Assembly: GCF_018614655.1 (NCBI RefSeq)
Contig: NZ_JAGGOG010000026.1
Span: 59,628 to 123,627, forward strand
Source: Pseudomonas fluorescens
GTDB taxonomy: Bacteria; Pseudomonadota; Gammaproteobacteria; Pseudomonadales; Pseudomonadaceae
Direction of reading: 5' to 3'
Length of the DNA stretch: 64,000 bases
In this document: in pieces, positions 8,514-17,294 of the stretch
Numbering within the stretch: the stretch's first letter is position 1
Layout: each line of letters starts with the position of its first letter
Notes under the pieces: model-generated
Told to the model about the DNA's origin: nothing
What the model saw: only the letters and a program-made list of their open reading frames with translations
Databases searched by the model: none
Translations under genes and position numbers: made by a program

Positions 8514-9374
8514 TCAGGCTCTCCCGAACAGGCCGTAAGGGCGTACCAGAATCACCACGGCCATCGCACCGTAGATCATCAAGCTCGCACCCTGGGGCCA
8601 GAGTGTGGTCATCAGGCTTTGCACCACGCCCACCAACAGGCCACCGACGAGGGCGCCGCTGAACGAACCCATGCCGCCGATCACCACCACCACGAAGGCG
8701 ACGCCGAGAATTTCCGGGCCGACAAAGGGCTGGGCCCCGCGTAATGGCGCGAACAGCACGCCGGCGACACCGGCCAGGGCGACACCGAGGGCGAAGGTCA
8801 TGGAAAACAGGCGGAAAATATTAGTGCCCAGCAGCGACACGGTTTCGGTGCTTTCACTGCCGGCCCGCACCAGGGCGCCGAAACGCGTGCATTCCAGCAG
8901 CAGCCACAGCCCCAGGCCCACCAGCCCGGAGAAGACGATGAGGAACAGGCGGTAGTAGGGGTAGACGAAATCGCCGATCACCAATACCCCGCGCAACAGC
9001 TCCGGCACGGCGACGCTTTTGCCCACCGGGCCCCAGATCATCACGCTGGCTTCCTGGATGATCAGCGCGATCCCCAGGGTCACCAGAATCTGGAACATAT
9101 GCGGCAGGTGGTAGATCCGCTGGATCAATAATCGCTCGATGGCCCAAGCCAGTGCGGCCACCACCAGCGGCGCAATCAGCAGCGCCAGCCAGAAGCTGCC
9201 GGTGAGGCTGACGGCGGTGTAGCAGATGTAAGCGCCCAGCAGGAAAAACGCACCGTGGGCGAAGTTGACGAAGTTCAGCAGGCCGAAAATGATCGTCAGC
9301 CCGACCGCGATCAGGAAGTAGATCATCCCAAGGCCCAGGCCGTTGAGAATCTGGAACAGGTAAAGATTGAGCAT
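8514..9374 (-). CDS. LivH-like ABC transporter permease
   Basis: A 286-aa permease, normal length for LivH. The start MLNLYLFQILNGLGLGMIYFLIAVGLTI is the characteristic first helix of this family, and the conserved loop (EGVR-like region, here GAQPFVGPEILG) and the GGMGSFSGALVGG segment are present. It follows the binding-protein gene after a gap of about 68 bp that holds no gene. It forms the membrane channel with the LivM-like protein. Confidence 0.92.
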   Translation of the reverse strand: MLNLYLFQILNGLGLGMIYFLIAVGLTIIFGLLNFVNFAHGAFFLLGAYICYTAVSLTGSFWLALLIAPLVVAALAWAIERLLIQRIYHLPHMFQILVTLGIALIIQEASVMIWGPVGKSVAVPELLRGVLVIGDFVYPYYRLFLIVFSGLVGLGLWLLLECTRFGALVRAGSESTETVSLLGTNIFRLFSMTFALGVALAGVAGVLFAPLRGAQPFVGPEILGVAFVVVVIGGMGSFSGALVGGLLVGVVQSLMTTLWPQGASLMIYGAMAVVILVRPYGLFGRA

Positions 9375-9442
9375 GCAGGAGCCCTCGAGCAGGAGGCCAC
9401 GGATGCGGCCCTGCCGTGTGTTACCAGTAGATGTTCAGCGGA

Positions 9443-10645
9443 TCAGCCGAGCACGCAGCCCGTGGCTTCCACCGGCGGGAATGACTGGCCGGAGCTGAGC
9501 ACTTTGGCCAGGTCGTCCTTGTCAGCCATGTCTCCGGCTGCCTTGCCCACCAGCAGGTAGTAATCCTTGATCACCTGGTGATCGCCGGCGCGGATCGATT
9601 CCTTACCGGTTGGGCCCTCATAACTCAAACCCTGCATGGCTTTGGCCACGGTGGGGCCATCGAAGCTGGCGGTGCTGATGATGGTGTCGAGCATGACCTT
9701 GGTGCTGATGTAGTCGGCGGCCAGCGGGTAGGTGGGGTTGATGCCGTATTTGGCCTGGGTCAGCTTCACCAGCTCGCGGTTGAGCGGCGTGTCGACCTGA
9801 TGCCAGTACTGCGCGCCGAGGTACACGCCTTCCAGCACATCGCTGCCCAGTTCCTGGAATTGATCGAGACCGGCAGACCACACCAGCAGCACCTTCATGC
9901 GTTCCTTGATGCCGAAGTTCACCGCCTGGCGCAGGGTGTTGGACGACTGGCTGCCGAAGTTCAGCAGCACCAGCACGTCGGGTTTGGCAGCGATGGCATT
10001 GGTCAGGTAACCGGAGAATTCCTGTTCCTGCAATGAGTGGTAGCTGTTGCCGATATGTTCCAGACCGTTCTCTTTGAGCACGGTCTTGGCGCCTTCCAGC
10101 AGTGCTTCGCCAAAGACGTATTGCGGGGTGATGGTGTACCAGCGCTTGGCATCCGGCAGCAGTTTGATCAGCGGGATGAGGGTTTCGCGGATCGCGCCGT
10201 AGGTCGGTACCGACCAGCGGAAGGTCGCACTGTTGCAGTCCTTGCCGGTGACTTCATCGGCGCCCACCGGGGTCATGAATACACCGCCGACCTTGGCCAC
10301 TTCCTTGGCCACGGCCAGCGCCGAGGAGGACAGGGTGCAGCCCTGGAAGAAGCGCGCGCCGTCCTGTTGAATCGCCTCCTGGACTTTGCGTACCGCCTTG
10401 CCGGCGTTGCCTTCGGTGTCGATCACCTTGTAATTCAGCGGTCGACCCAATAGCTCGGGGTGCTGTTCCACCGCCAGGCGCGAACCCATATCGGCAAATT
10501 TGCCATAGCTGGCAAAGGCGCCAGACATGGACTTGAGGCCGTAAAAGGTAAAGGGCTCGGCGGCGAATGCGCTGCGCACGCTCAGTGGAAGGCTGAGGGC
10601 GGCGGCTGCGGTGAGACTGGCTTTCAACAACGTACGACGCTGCAT
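9443..10645 (-). CDS. LivJ/K-type periplasmic substrate-binding protein
   Basis: A 400-aa type-1 periplasmic binding protein. Start placed at ATG 10645, which is preceded by AGGGAG and gives a proper signal peptide (MQRRTLLKASLTAAAALSL, cleavage near AFA-AEP). The RRTLLK segment matches a twin-arginine export motif. The mature domain begins FTFYGLKSMSGAFASYGK, typical of receptors for branched-chain amino acids, amides or urea derivatives. It leads the transporter operon and delivers ligand to the LivHM channel. Ligand not determinable here; the downstream hydrolases hint at a carbamoylated or amide compound. Confidence 0.9.
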   Translation of the reverse strand: MQRRTLLKASLTAAAALSLPLSVRSAFAAEPFTFYGLKSMSGAFASYGKFADMGSRLAVEQHPELLGRPLNYKVIDTEGNAGKAVRKVQEAIQQDGARFFQGCTLSSSALAVAKEVAKVGGVFMTPVGADEVTGKDCNSATFRWSVPTYGAIRETLIPLIKLLPDAKRWYTITPQYVFGEALLEGAKTVLKENGLEHIGNSYHSLQEQEFSGYLTNAIAAKPDVLVLLNFGSQSSNTLRQAVNFGIKERMKVLLVWSAGLDQFQELGSDVLEGVYLGAQYWHQVDTPLNRELVKLTQAKYGINPTYPLAADYISTKVMLDTIISTASFDGPTVAKAMQGLSYEGPTGKESIRAGDHQVIKDYYLLVGKAAGDMADKDDLAKVLSSGQSFPPVEATGCVLG

Positions 10646-10703
10646 GGGGTGACTCCCTGGTTTAATTATTGGCAGGAGTGGCAATGGCAAAACGGCGCAT
10701 CAC

Positions 10704-10724
10704 GGCCTGTGGGCAGGCCTTTTA
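10704..10724 (+). terminator. Short hairpin followed by T-run (possible terminator-like structure)
   Basis: GGCCTG (10704-10709) pairs with CAGGCC (10714-10719), followed by TTTTATT. As an intrinsic terminator it would work on the plus strand, but both flanking genes are on the minus strand. It may therefore instead be an operator or leader structure in the 127-bp gap between the GntR gene and the binding-protein gene. Confidence 0.3.
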
Positions 10725-10772
10725 TTGGGTGAAACGGTCTTTTTTTCGCCGCCGTCGTAGCAGCTGTCGGTG

Positions 10773-11552
10773 TCAGTGGCTGTGATCGAACTCCAGTAGA
10801 AAATGCGGGCTGACCTGGCCTTCCAGCGCGGTCATATGGTGCTCGGCGTCGCACATGTGCTCATGCATCAAGCTGCGAACGGTCGCTTCATCCTCGGCAC
10901 GAAAGGCGATCAGCAACTGCTTGTGGTAATCGAGATTGGCTGCGTCGAACTGCTTGCGCTTGGGCTTGTAGGCCTTCTTCAACACCACCAGGTCGCGCAG
11001 CAGGTCGTTGAGAAACTGCGCCATGAAACTCAGCAGCGGGTTGGAGCAGGCCCTGGCTAGCAGGTTATGGAACTCAAGCTCTGCCAGACGCTGCTCACGC
11101 TGGCCGGCCTCGCTGTCTTCCGGGGTGCTGCAAAAGTCCACGTTTTCTTGCAGGGCGCGGTAGTCGTCTTCGCTCAAGCGGCCCAGTACCGACACGGCCA
11201 GTTCTACCTCAATGACCTTGCGCAGTTGGTACACCTGCTCGCCGTCCAGGTGCTGGAAGTGCAGGTAGTTACGCAAGGCGCGGCTGGCCGGTTCGGTCCC
11301 GGCCTGGTTCAGGTAGGCGCCGCCACTGGGGCCGGTACGGGTGTTGACCAGTCCTTCAACCTCCAGGGCCTTGAGTGCTTCGCGGGCCGAGCCCTTGGAG
11401 CACTGGAAGCTTTCCATCAGTTCACGTTCGGTAGGCAGACGGTCGCCGGGCTTCAACGCATCAGTGACGATCGAACGCTTGACTGACTCGACAATCACGT
11501 CGGAAAGCTTCTGGCGTTTACGGCGAACGGGACGGCTGAGCATGTTTTTCAT
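10773..11552 (-). CDS. FadR-subfamily GntR transcriptional regulator
   Basis: A 259-aa GntR regulator. The N-terminal winged helix covers residues about 13-80 (GDRLPTERELMESFQCSKGSAREALKALEVEGLV) and the all-helical FCD effector domain covers about 100-240, with metal/ligand-type histidines (EFHNLLA, then HEHMCDAEHH). It sits immediately upstream of the binding-protein/ABC/hydrolase operon on the same strand, so it is the probable ligand-responsive repressor of that operon. The AT-rich segment upstream of its start (11553-11600) may hold its own promoter and operator. Confidence 0.9.
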   Translation of the reverse strand: MKNMLSRPVRRKRQKLSDVIVESVKRSIVTDALKPGDRLPTERELMESFQCSKGSAREALKALEVEGLVNTRTGPSGGAYLNQAGTEPASRALRNYLHFQHLDGEQVYQLRKVIEVELAVSVLGRLSEDDYRALQENVDFCSTPEDSEAGQREQRLAELEFHNLLARACSNPLLSFMAQFLNDLLRDLVVLKKAYKPKRKQFDAANLDYHKQLLIAFRAEDEATVRSLMHEHMCDAEHHMTALEGQVSPHFLLEFDHSH

Positions 11553-11679
11553 TTATCATATTAATGCGGATAAATAGTACTTAATAGAGCTTGAGGCGGG
11601 GCGTCAACGGAGGGTGTCGTTTTCAGTAAAGAAGGGTCGTAATCGGGGCTGGCGCAATCGTGACCGTCCTTTACTGGCG

Positions 11680-13302
11680 TCACTGCGCGGCGGTTGCGTC
11701 ATTGCACAGGGTTGACCGTGGCGGCACTGTCCCATGGACCAGGTATTCGCCCACCCACTGGTTCACGCACGCACTCACCCCGCTGAACGATACGCCATGC
11801 AGGTAGGCGCCCTTGAGCAGTATCCGGCTGGCCGGGAGTGTGCGCTCAAAGGCCCAGGCGGCACCCATTGCCGGGGCCTGGTCATCGAAATCGGCTTGCA
11901 CCATCAACAGGTTTTCGGCTTCGGCCAAGCGCTTATGGGGCAGGGGATTGAATGTGCGTTGTGGCCATGCCGTGCACTGGCGGCCGTCCAGGAAGCTCCC
12001 GGCGATGGGGTACTTCACTGCATATTCAGCTTCCGTCTGCGCCCAGAAGGCTTCGTTCGAGTAGCCCGGGTTATTGCACAAAATGGCATTTCTCACCGAG
12101 TCGGCAGCGGACATGCGCAAGGGCCCCGGCGCCGGCAGGTTGGCCTGGAACGGCTCGCGAATGCGTTGCAACAGCAGCCCAAACAGCGACTTTGCCCGGT
12201 GTTCGATGACGGCTTCGGGGCTGAAGACATAAGCCCGGGCTCGTGCCAGGAGCGTCAGATCGTCGATGTCCGGTGTTTCCTGCAACCAGCGGCTGAGCAG
12301 GTGCGCGCTCATCAAACCTGCGGGATCGCTGTAGTAACGGCTATTGGAACGTAACGCCGCGCGAACAGCGGGCTGCAAGTTCAGGAACACTTGTCGTATC
12401 GCCTCCCGGGTCTCACCCAGTGGGTAGACCTGCGGGTTATTGGCGGCGGGAATGGCCACGAAGTGATCGAAGATTCGCTCTTTCTCCCGTGCAACGATCA
12501 AGCTTGCGTGTTCGGGAGGCGAGGTCCAGTCGAGATTTGAGTCCAGCACCATGCGCCCGAGCTGCTCCGGGAACAGTCCGCCGTACCAGGCGCCGAGCCA
12601 TGTGCCGTAGCCGATCCCCAGGTAGTTGAAGCGCAGTTCGCCCAGTTGCCGGCGCACAAAATCCAGGTCTCTGGCGGTTTGCTCGCTGGTGATGTAGGGC
12701 GTCAACGGGTGTTTGGCGCAGGCCTCGGCGATGACCCGGGCGTTATGGCGCATCGCTGCCAGGTTGCCCGCGCTGCGGTCCTCGGTGACATCCCCTTGAG
12801 GCATGATCGAGGCGTCGGAGCGGCACTCCAGGCGTGATCCCGGCAGGCTGCCCAACCCCCGAGGGGTGATTTCGATTACGTCATAGGCCTCAGCCAGTGT
12901 GCGATAGGTCTCCCCCCAAGCGGGTTGCGTTGCGTAATGCTTCCAGACGGTTGCCAGATGCACGGCGAACGCGCCGCCGGTATCGACCCCGGGCCCGCCG
13001 GTATGGGTGAACAGCGCGCCTTGGCGAGAGAGGGGTTGTTTTGCACCAACGCGTGTGATGTCGAAACTGATGGTGCCCAGATCGGGCGTGGCGTGGTCCA
13101 GTGGTGCGGTGACAATGCCGCATTGGGTCCTTCCAAGGACCTCGGGGTCCACCCGGTCGAGGGACGGCCGGGTACATTCCAACAACCACTCAATGCCGGT
13201 TTTCGGCGGTTCAGTGTTGGCATGGACAATGGCGGGCACCAGCACCGTGAGCAACAGCCCGTAGCCAATCGTGATGCCTCTTGCAACGTCATGGGGTTTC
13301 AT
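11680..13302 (-). CDS. Alpha/beta hydrolase, S33/TAP-like, with degenerate nucleophile motif
   Basis: A 540-aa exported protein: signal peptide at residues 1-28 (LLLTVLVPAIVHA), alpha/beta-hydrolase core, and a C-terminal TAP-like region, resembling tripeptidyl aminopeptidases and proline iminopeptidase-like S33 enzymes. The oxyanion region THTGGPGVDTGG is present. Asp near 471-474 (ADFDDQAP) and His502 (AYLHGVS) fill two triad positions. The nucleophile elbow expected as G-x-S-Y-G reads GIGYGTWLGAWY, with Gly231 (codon at 12610-12612) in place of the serine. If the read is correct, this is a pseudoenzyme or uses another nucleophile. It is monocistronic as far as I can see. Confidence 0.8.
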   Translation of the reverse strand: MKPHDVARGITIGYGLLLTVLVPAIVHANTEPPKTGIEWLLECTRPSLDRVDPEVLGRTQCGIVTAPLDHATPDLGTISFDITRVGAKQPLSRQGALFTHTGGPGVDTGGAFAVHLATVWKHYATQPAWGETYRTLAEAYDVIEITPRGLGSLPGSRLECRSDASIMPQGDVTEDRSAGNLAAMRHNARVIAEACAKHPLTPYITSEQTARDLDFVRRQLGELRFNYLGIGYGTWLGAWYGGLFPEQLGRMVLDSNLDWTSPPEHASLIVAREKERIFDHFVAIPAANNPQVYPLGETREAIRQVFLNLQPAVRAALRSNSRYYSDPAGLMSAHLLSRWLQETPDIDDLTLLARARAYVFSPEAVIEHRAKSLFGLLLQRIREPFQANLPAPGPLRMSAADSVRNAILCNNPGYSNEAFWAQTEAEYAVKYPIAGSFLDGRQCTAWPQRTFNPLPHKRLAEAENLLMVQADFDDQAPAMGAAWAFERTLPASRILLKGAYLHGVSFSGVSACVNQWVGEYLVHGTVPPRSTLCNDATAAQ

Positions 13303-13490
13303 CAGCGGTCCTGGAATGCCATTTTTCGAGGCGACGTTTTACCAAGGATTGTTGGGGAGGAATGTAGGCGAAGATGACGCTGGATGTACGAAAGAGGATT
13401 TTGGTTAACGGAGCGAGCGGTTGATCCAGGTTCACGTGATGAACACGGGAGCCTGGAGACTCAAAACAGGTCGCCTCAAAGGCCGAAAAG

Positions 13491-14795
13491 TCACTCCAAT
13501 CTCACCCTGACCTCGGCGCACAACCCACCCTCTTGCCGATTGCTGAGCGTCAACGTCCCTCCAATCGCCACCACCAACTGCTGAGCAATTGCCAGGCCCA
13601 ATCCCGTCCCCCCGGTGCCCCGATTACGCGAGCTCTCCACCCGATAAAACGGCTGCATCACCTGCACCAACTCATCCTCGGCAATCCCCGGCCCGCGATC
13701 CAATACCTTGATCGACAACTCTCCAGCCGCGACCCTCACCTCCAACTGCGCCGCCCCGGAAAATTTCAGGGCGTTGTCCACCAGGTTCACCAACACCCGG
13801 CGCAGGGCATGGGGCCGAGTCTTCATGACCACTGCGCTTTTCCCGCTCAAGCTGACCTGCTTGTTCATGTCCTGATAGTCAAACATCACGCTGTCTAGAA
13901 ACGCATCCAGGTCGATCCGGCAACTGGCTTCGGTGGAGCCGTGGACACTGCGGGCATACGCCACGCCTTCGCGCACCAGATGCTCCATTTCCCCCAGGTC
14001 ACTCCACAGTTTTTCCTTCTCGCTGGAGTCATCCATGAACTCGGCTCGCAGCTTCATGCGAGTGATGGGCGTCTGCAAATCATGGGAGATCGCGGCGAGG
14101 ATTTGCATGCGCTCCTTGAGGTATTCGGCAATACGCGCCTGCATGGCATTGAACGCAGTGGCTGCATGGGCGACTTCGGTGGGGCCGGTTTCGTCCAGCG
14201 GTATCGGGTGGGTGTTGGGGTCCAGGGTTTCCACGGCCCGGGCCAGGCGGGTCAGCGGGCGGATGGCGATGCGCACGGCCATCCAGGTACACCCCAGCAA
14301 CAAGGCCAACTGCAGGATCAGCACGATCGGCAGCCACAACGCCAGGGGAACGCCGGCGGGGCGCACGTCGATGGTGATCGGGCTGCCATCAGCGAGGGTC
14401 AGGTCGGCCTGGAAATGTCTTTGCAGGCCGGGGATCTCACGAAAGGTCAGGGCGTACTGTTTACCCAGTGCGTCACCAATGGAGGTCGCTGCCATGGGCA
14501 CGTTCTCAGTGCTCATGGGCACGCCGGGTTCTCCGGCACCTAACAGATAGCGGTAGTTCTCTCGGTCGAGGCGCGATAGCCAACTGGCCCGTTCGGCGGC
14601 GGGCAGGCGGTCGAGGATGGCAATCGAGGTGGAGACGTCGTTCTCCAGGTTGCCCAGCATGGTGGTCCTGGCGCTGATATAGCGCTCATAGAACTGCACA
14701 CTGAACGACAGGCCATGGGCACAGATCAGGCTCACCAGGAAAATCAGCGACAACTGCGACGCCAGGGTGCGCGGCCAGCGAAACCCCGGTTTCAT
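13491..14795 (-). CDS. Sensor histidine kinase
   Basis: A 434-aa inner-membrane kinase. Transmembrane helix near residues 12-35, a periplasmic sensor loop to about 150, a second helix (LWLPIVLILQLALLLGCTWM), HAMP linker, dimerisation domain with phospho-acceptor His238 (AAISHDLQTP), and a HATPase domain with N-box (NLVDNALKF), G1 (DRGPGI) and G2 (GGTGLGLAI). Its start overlaps the response regulator stop by four bases (ATGA-type), so the two are co-translated. The periplasmic domain has no recognisable ligand motif. Nearby LPS-modification genes make an envelope signal plausible, but that is inference. Confidence 0.92.
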   Translation of the reverse strand: MKPGFRWPRTLASQLSLIFLVSLICAHGLSFSVQFYERYISARTTMLGNLENDVSTSIAILDRLPAAERASWLSRLDRENYRYLLGAGEPGVPMSTENVPMAATSIGDALGKQYALTFREIPGLQRHFQADLTLADGSPITIDVRPAGVPLALWLPIVLILQLALLLGCTWMAVRIAIRPLTRLARAVETLDPNTHPIPLDETGPTEVAHAATAFNAMQARIAEYLKERMQILAAISHDLQTPITRMKLRAEFMDDSSEKEKLWSDLGEMEHLVREGVAYARSVHGSTEASCRIDLDAFLDSVMFDYQDMNKQVSLSGKSAVVMKTRPHALRRVLVNLVDNALKFSGAAQLEVRVAAGELSIKVLDRGPGIAEDELVQVMQPFYRVESSRNRGTGGTGLGLAIAQQLVVAIGGTLTLSNRQEGGLCAEVRVRLE

Positions 14796-15532
14796 TCCTG
14801 GGCCCCGAGGATTTCCACCGGCAGTGAGAACACATAGCCTTCGCTGCGAACGGTCTTGATGTAGGCCGGCTCGCGCGCATCGTCCAGTAGACGCTGGCGC
14901 AGGCGGCTGACCAGCAGGTCGATGGAGCGGTCGAACAGATCGGCGTCCCGGCCCTGCGTCAGGTTGAGCAACTGGTCACGGTTGAGTACCCGCTGGGGAT
15001 GGTCGAGGAACACCCGCAGCAGGCGGTATTCCGCGCCGCTCAAGGCCACCAGGGTGTCGTCTTCGTCCAGCAAGTGGCGGGCGGTGGTGTCCAGGCGCCA
15101 GCGACCGAAGCGGATCAAACGGCCGCTCTCACTGACGATCAGGTTGGGTGGCAGCATCCGGGTGCGGCGTAATACGGCGTTGATCCGTGCCAGCAGTTCC
15201 CGGGCAGCGAAGGGCTTGACCAGGTAGTCGTCAGCGCCCATTTCCAGGCCGATGATACGGTCGGTCTCGTCACTGCGTGCGGTAAGCATCAGGATCGGCG
15301 TGGACTTGTGCTTGCCGACCCGCAGTTCGCGGCACAGCTGCAAGCCGTTGTCGCCCGGCATCATGATGTCGAGCACGATCAGGTCCACGGGCGTGGACTC
15401 CAGAAAGCTGCGCATCTGCCGACCATCGGCCACGACCGTGGTACGCAGGCCGTTCTTTTTCAGGTAGTTGCCCACCAGTTCCCGGATCTCTCGATCGTCG
15501 TCGACAATCAGAATGTGATCGACATGATCCAT
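14792..15532 (-). CDS. OmpR/PhoB-family response regulator
   Basis: A 246-aa response regulator. Receiver domain with acidic pocket (VDDD at 10-13), phospho-acceptor Asp55 (LIVLDIMMPG), Thr/Ser in LTARS and Lys in VKPF; then a winged-helix DNA-binding domain (residues about 140-240, SVxLRxR-type helix SIDLLVSRLRQRL). It is first in a two-gene operon with the histidine kinase. About 160 bp of non-coding DNA separates it from the glycosyltransferase gene upstream on the same strand, so its own promoter may lie there. Confidence 0.93.
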   Translation of the reverse strand: MDHVDHILIVDDDREIRELVGNYLKKNGLRTTVVADGRQMRSFLESTPVDLIVLDIMMPGDNGLQLCRELRVGKHKSTPILMLTARSDETDRIIGLEMGADDYLVKPFAARELLARINAVLRRTRMLPPNLIVSESGRLIRFGRWRLDTTARHLLDEDDTLVALSGAEYRLLRVFLDHPQRVLNRDQLLNLTQGRDADLFDRSIDLLVSRLRQRLLDDAREPAYIKTVRSEGYVFSLPVEILGAQE

Positions 15533-15692
15533 CCGCTGCTTCCTCGTTAATGGCCGTAGGTACGCAGTCTAGCCATTGGTAACGGGCTTGCCTTGTGCCC
15601 TTTGTATTGCAGTGTATCTGGCAGGTGCGAGATACATGACAAAGCAAAAGTCCTGCCGGGTTGATCTCCGGCTGCTGAAAAAACGGGGCACT

Positions 15693-17222
15693 TCAGTGTG
15701 GCTGTGGAATGAACGCCACACTCCCACCCGAGCGCTTGTGAAAATACCGCTCGCCATTGTCCGGCTGCGTCGTGATCACCTGGTGGTCGTTGCCCAGAAA
15801 GGCCAGTGGTGTCGGATCTTCCCTGGAGTACTGGGCGACGATGATCGTGCGTCGCGGGTCCCAGCGTTTGCCGCTGGTTTTTTCCAGCCAGGCCATGAAG
15901 GCGGCGCTGTCGCCTTGGCGCGGGAAGTCCTGGCTTTCGGCGACGTAGTAGAACGGTGCGCCGTTATTTTGCAGGTACATCGGCAGCTTGTTGTCGACTT
16001 CCACCATGACGAATTTCCATTCGTCCCAAGGGGCGCTTTTAACGGCTTGGGTTTGCACATCTTCGGCGAAGCGGGTCACGCCGCCGTTGCCGTTGGTCCA
16101 TGGGTAAATCACCCCGAGCACCAGCAGCATGACGCCGGCGGCAATGCCCAAACCCCACTGCCAACCCGGCCCGCTGATCTTTCCGGCCGCGCGTTTTTGG
16201 GCAATGCGCTCGCTGACCCACCACGCCGCCAATAATTGGGCGAATGGCACCAGCGGCAATACGTAGTAGCTGCGACGGCTGCCACTGGCGGTGAAAAACA
16301 CAAACAACAGGCCCAGGCCCCAGACCAGCCAGCGGGTGTTGGGTTCAGTCTTGCGCCAGTGCCGCACAGCCAGCCACACACCGAGTATCCAGAACGGTGC
16401 CCACGGCAAGGTGTAGGCCGGGAGGTAAATCAGGTAGGTGTAGATCGGCCCCATATGGTCGAACGGGTCGAAGAAGCGCACCACGTTCTCGCGGAACACC
16501 AGTTCCAGGCCGCTTTCACCGTAAGTTGGCGCGCCGTAGAGACGAGACAGCACAAATGGAATCGCATAAAACGCCCCGGCGATTACCACCGCCAGCAGCA
16601 GGCGTGGGTTGAGGTGACGCTTGTAGCGCTGTTCGCTGAGCAGGTGCGGCAGCAGCACCAGGCCCGGTAGCACAAAACCGATCAGCCCCTTGAACAGTGA
16701 AGTGGCCGCCAGCAGCAGGAAAAACACGGTGTAGCGGCCCAGCCGCGTATCGTCCGGCCCGCGCCAATACCACCAGACCGCTGCGAGCACACCGCACACG
16801 GTCAGCACATCCGCCGTGGCCACCCGGGCCCAGAAGATAAAGTAGAAGGTGGTCGCCAGCATCCAGCCGGCAATCAGCCCGGTGCCCTTGCGGTACAGGC
16901 GTTCGCCAATCAGATAGACCAGCCAGATGCTCAGCCAGGCCGCGATCACCGAAGACAGGCGCAGTGACCAGGGACCGAGGCCGCCCATCAGGTTGGCGAA
17001 GGCGCTAATCAGCCAATAAGAGGGCAGGGGTTTGTCGTAATAGGGCGCGCCCTTGAGGTAGGGATCGAAGTAATCACCACTTTGCAGCATCTGCAAGGCG
17101 ATGTTCGCCCAGCGGGTTTCCGGCCCCCACAGGTCACGACTGCCCAGGCCCAGCAGCAGGATCACGGCTGACACGCCAAGGAGCAGGAGCAGCGCCCCTC
17201 GTTCGGTTTTCCAGAAGCTCAT
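15693..17222 (-). CDS. ArnT-like (GT83/PMT-type) membrane glycosyltransferase
   Basis: About 509 aa from ATG 17222 (MSFWKTERG); an upstream in-frame extension to 17279 would run through a small palindrome and is unlikely. The N-terminal periplasmic motif (GLGSRDLWGPETRWANIALQML) carries the acidic residues typical of GT-C enzymes that use undecaprenyl-phosphate sugars. About eleven to twelve hydrophobic helices follow, then a soluble periplasmic C-terminal domain. It is related to ArnT but diverged, so the sugar transferred may differ from aminoarabinose. It lies 72 bp downstream of the ArnT gene on the same strand, probably co-transcribed. Confidence 0.85.
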   Translation of the reverse strand: MSFWKTERGALLLLLGVSAVILLLGLGSRDLWGPETRWANIALQMLQSGDYFDPYLKGAPYYDKPLPSYWLISAFANLMGGLGPWSLRLSSVIAAWLSIWLVYLIGERLYRKGTGLIAGWMLATTFYFIFWARVATADVLTVCGVLAAVWWYWRGPDDTRLGRYTVFFLLLAATSLFKGLIGFVLPGLVLLPHLLSEQRYKRHLNPRLLLAVVIAGAFYAIPFVLSRLYGAPTYGESGLELVFRENVVRFFDPFDHMGPIYTYLIYLPAYTLPWAPFWILGVWLAVRHWRKTEPNTRWLVWGLGLLFVFFTASGSRRSYYVLPLVPFAQLLAAWWVSERIAQKRAAGKISGPGWQWGLGIAAGVMLLVLGVIYPWTNGNGGVTRFAEDVQTQAVKSAPWDEWKFVMVEVDNKLPMYLQNNGAPFYYVAESQDFPRQGDSAAFMAWLEKTSGKRWDPRRTIIVAQYSREDPTPLAFLGNDHQVITTQPDNGERYFHKRSGGSVAFIPQPH

Positions 17223-17294
17223 GGGGCGATTCCAATGCAGGTAAGGGTGGCGGCGGATCAAGTGTGGGAGTGCACCCACATTAGTGCGGCTGTG

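Noticed and set aside
10704..10724. Hairpin plus T-run as an intrinsic terminator of the GntR gene
   Set aside because: Orientation is wrong for minus-strand transcription; kept only as a low-confidence structure.
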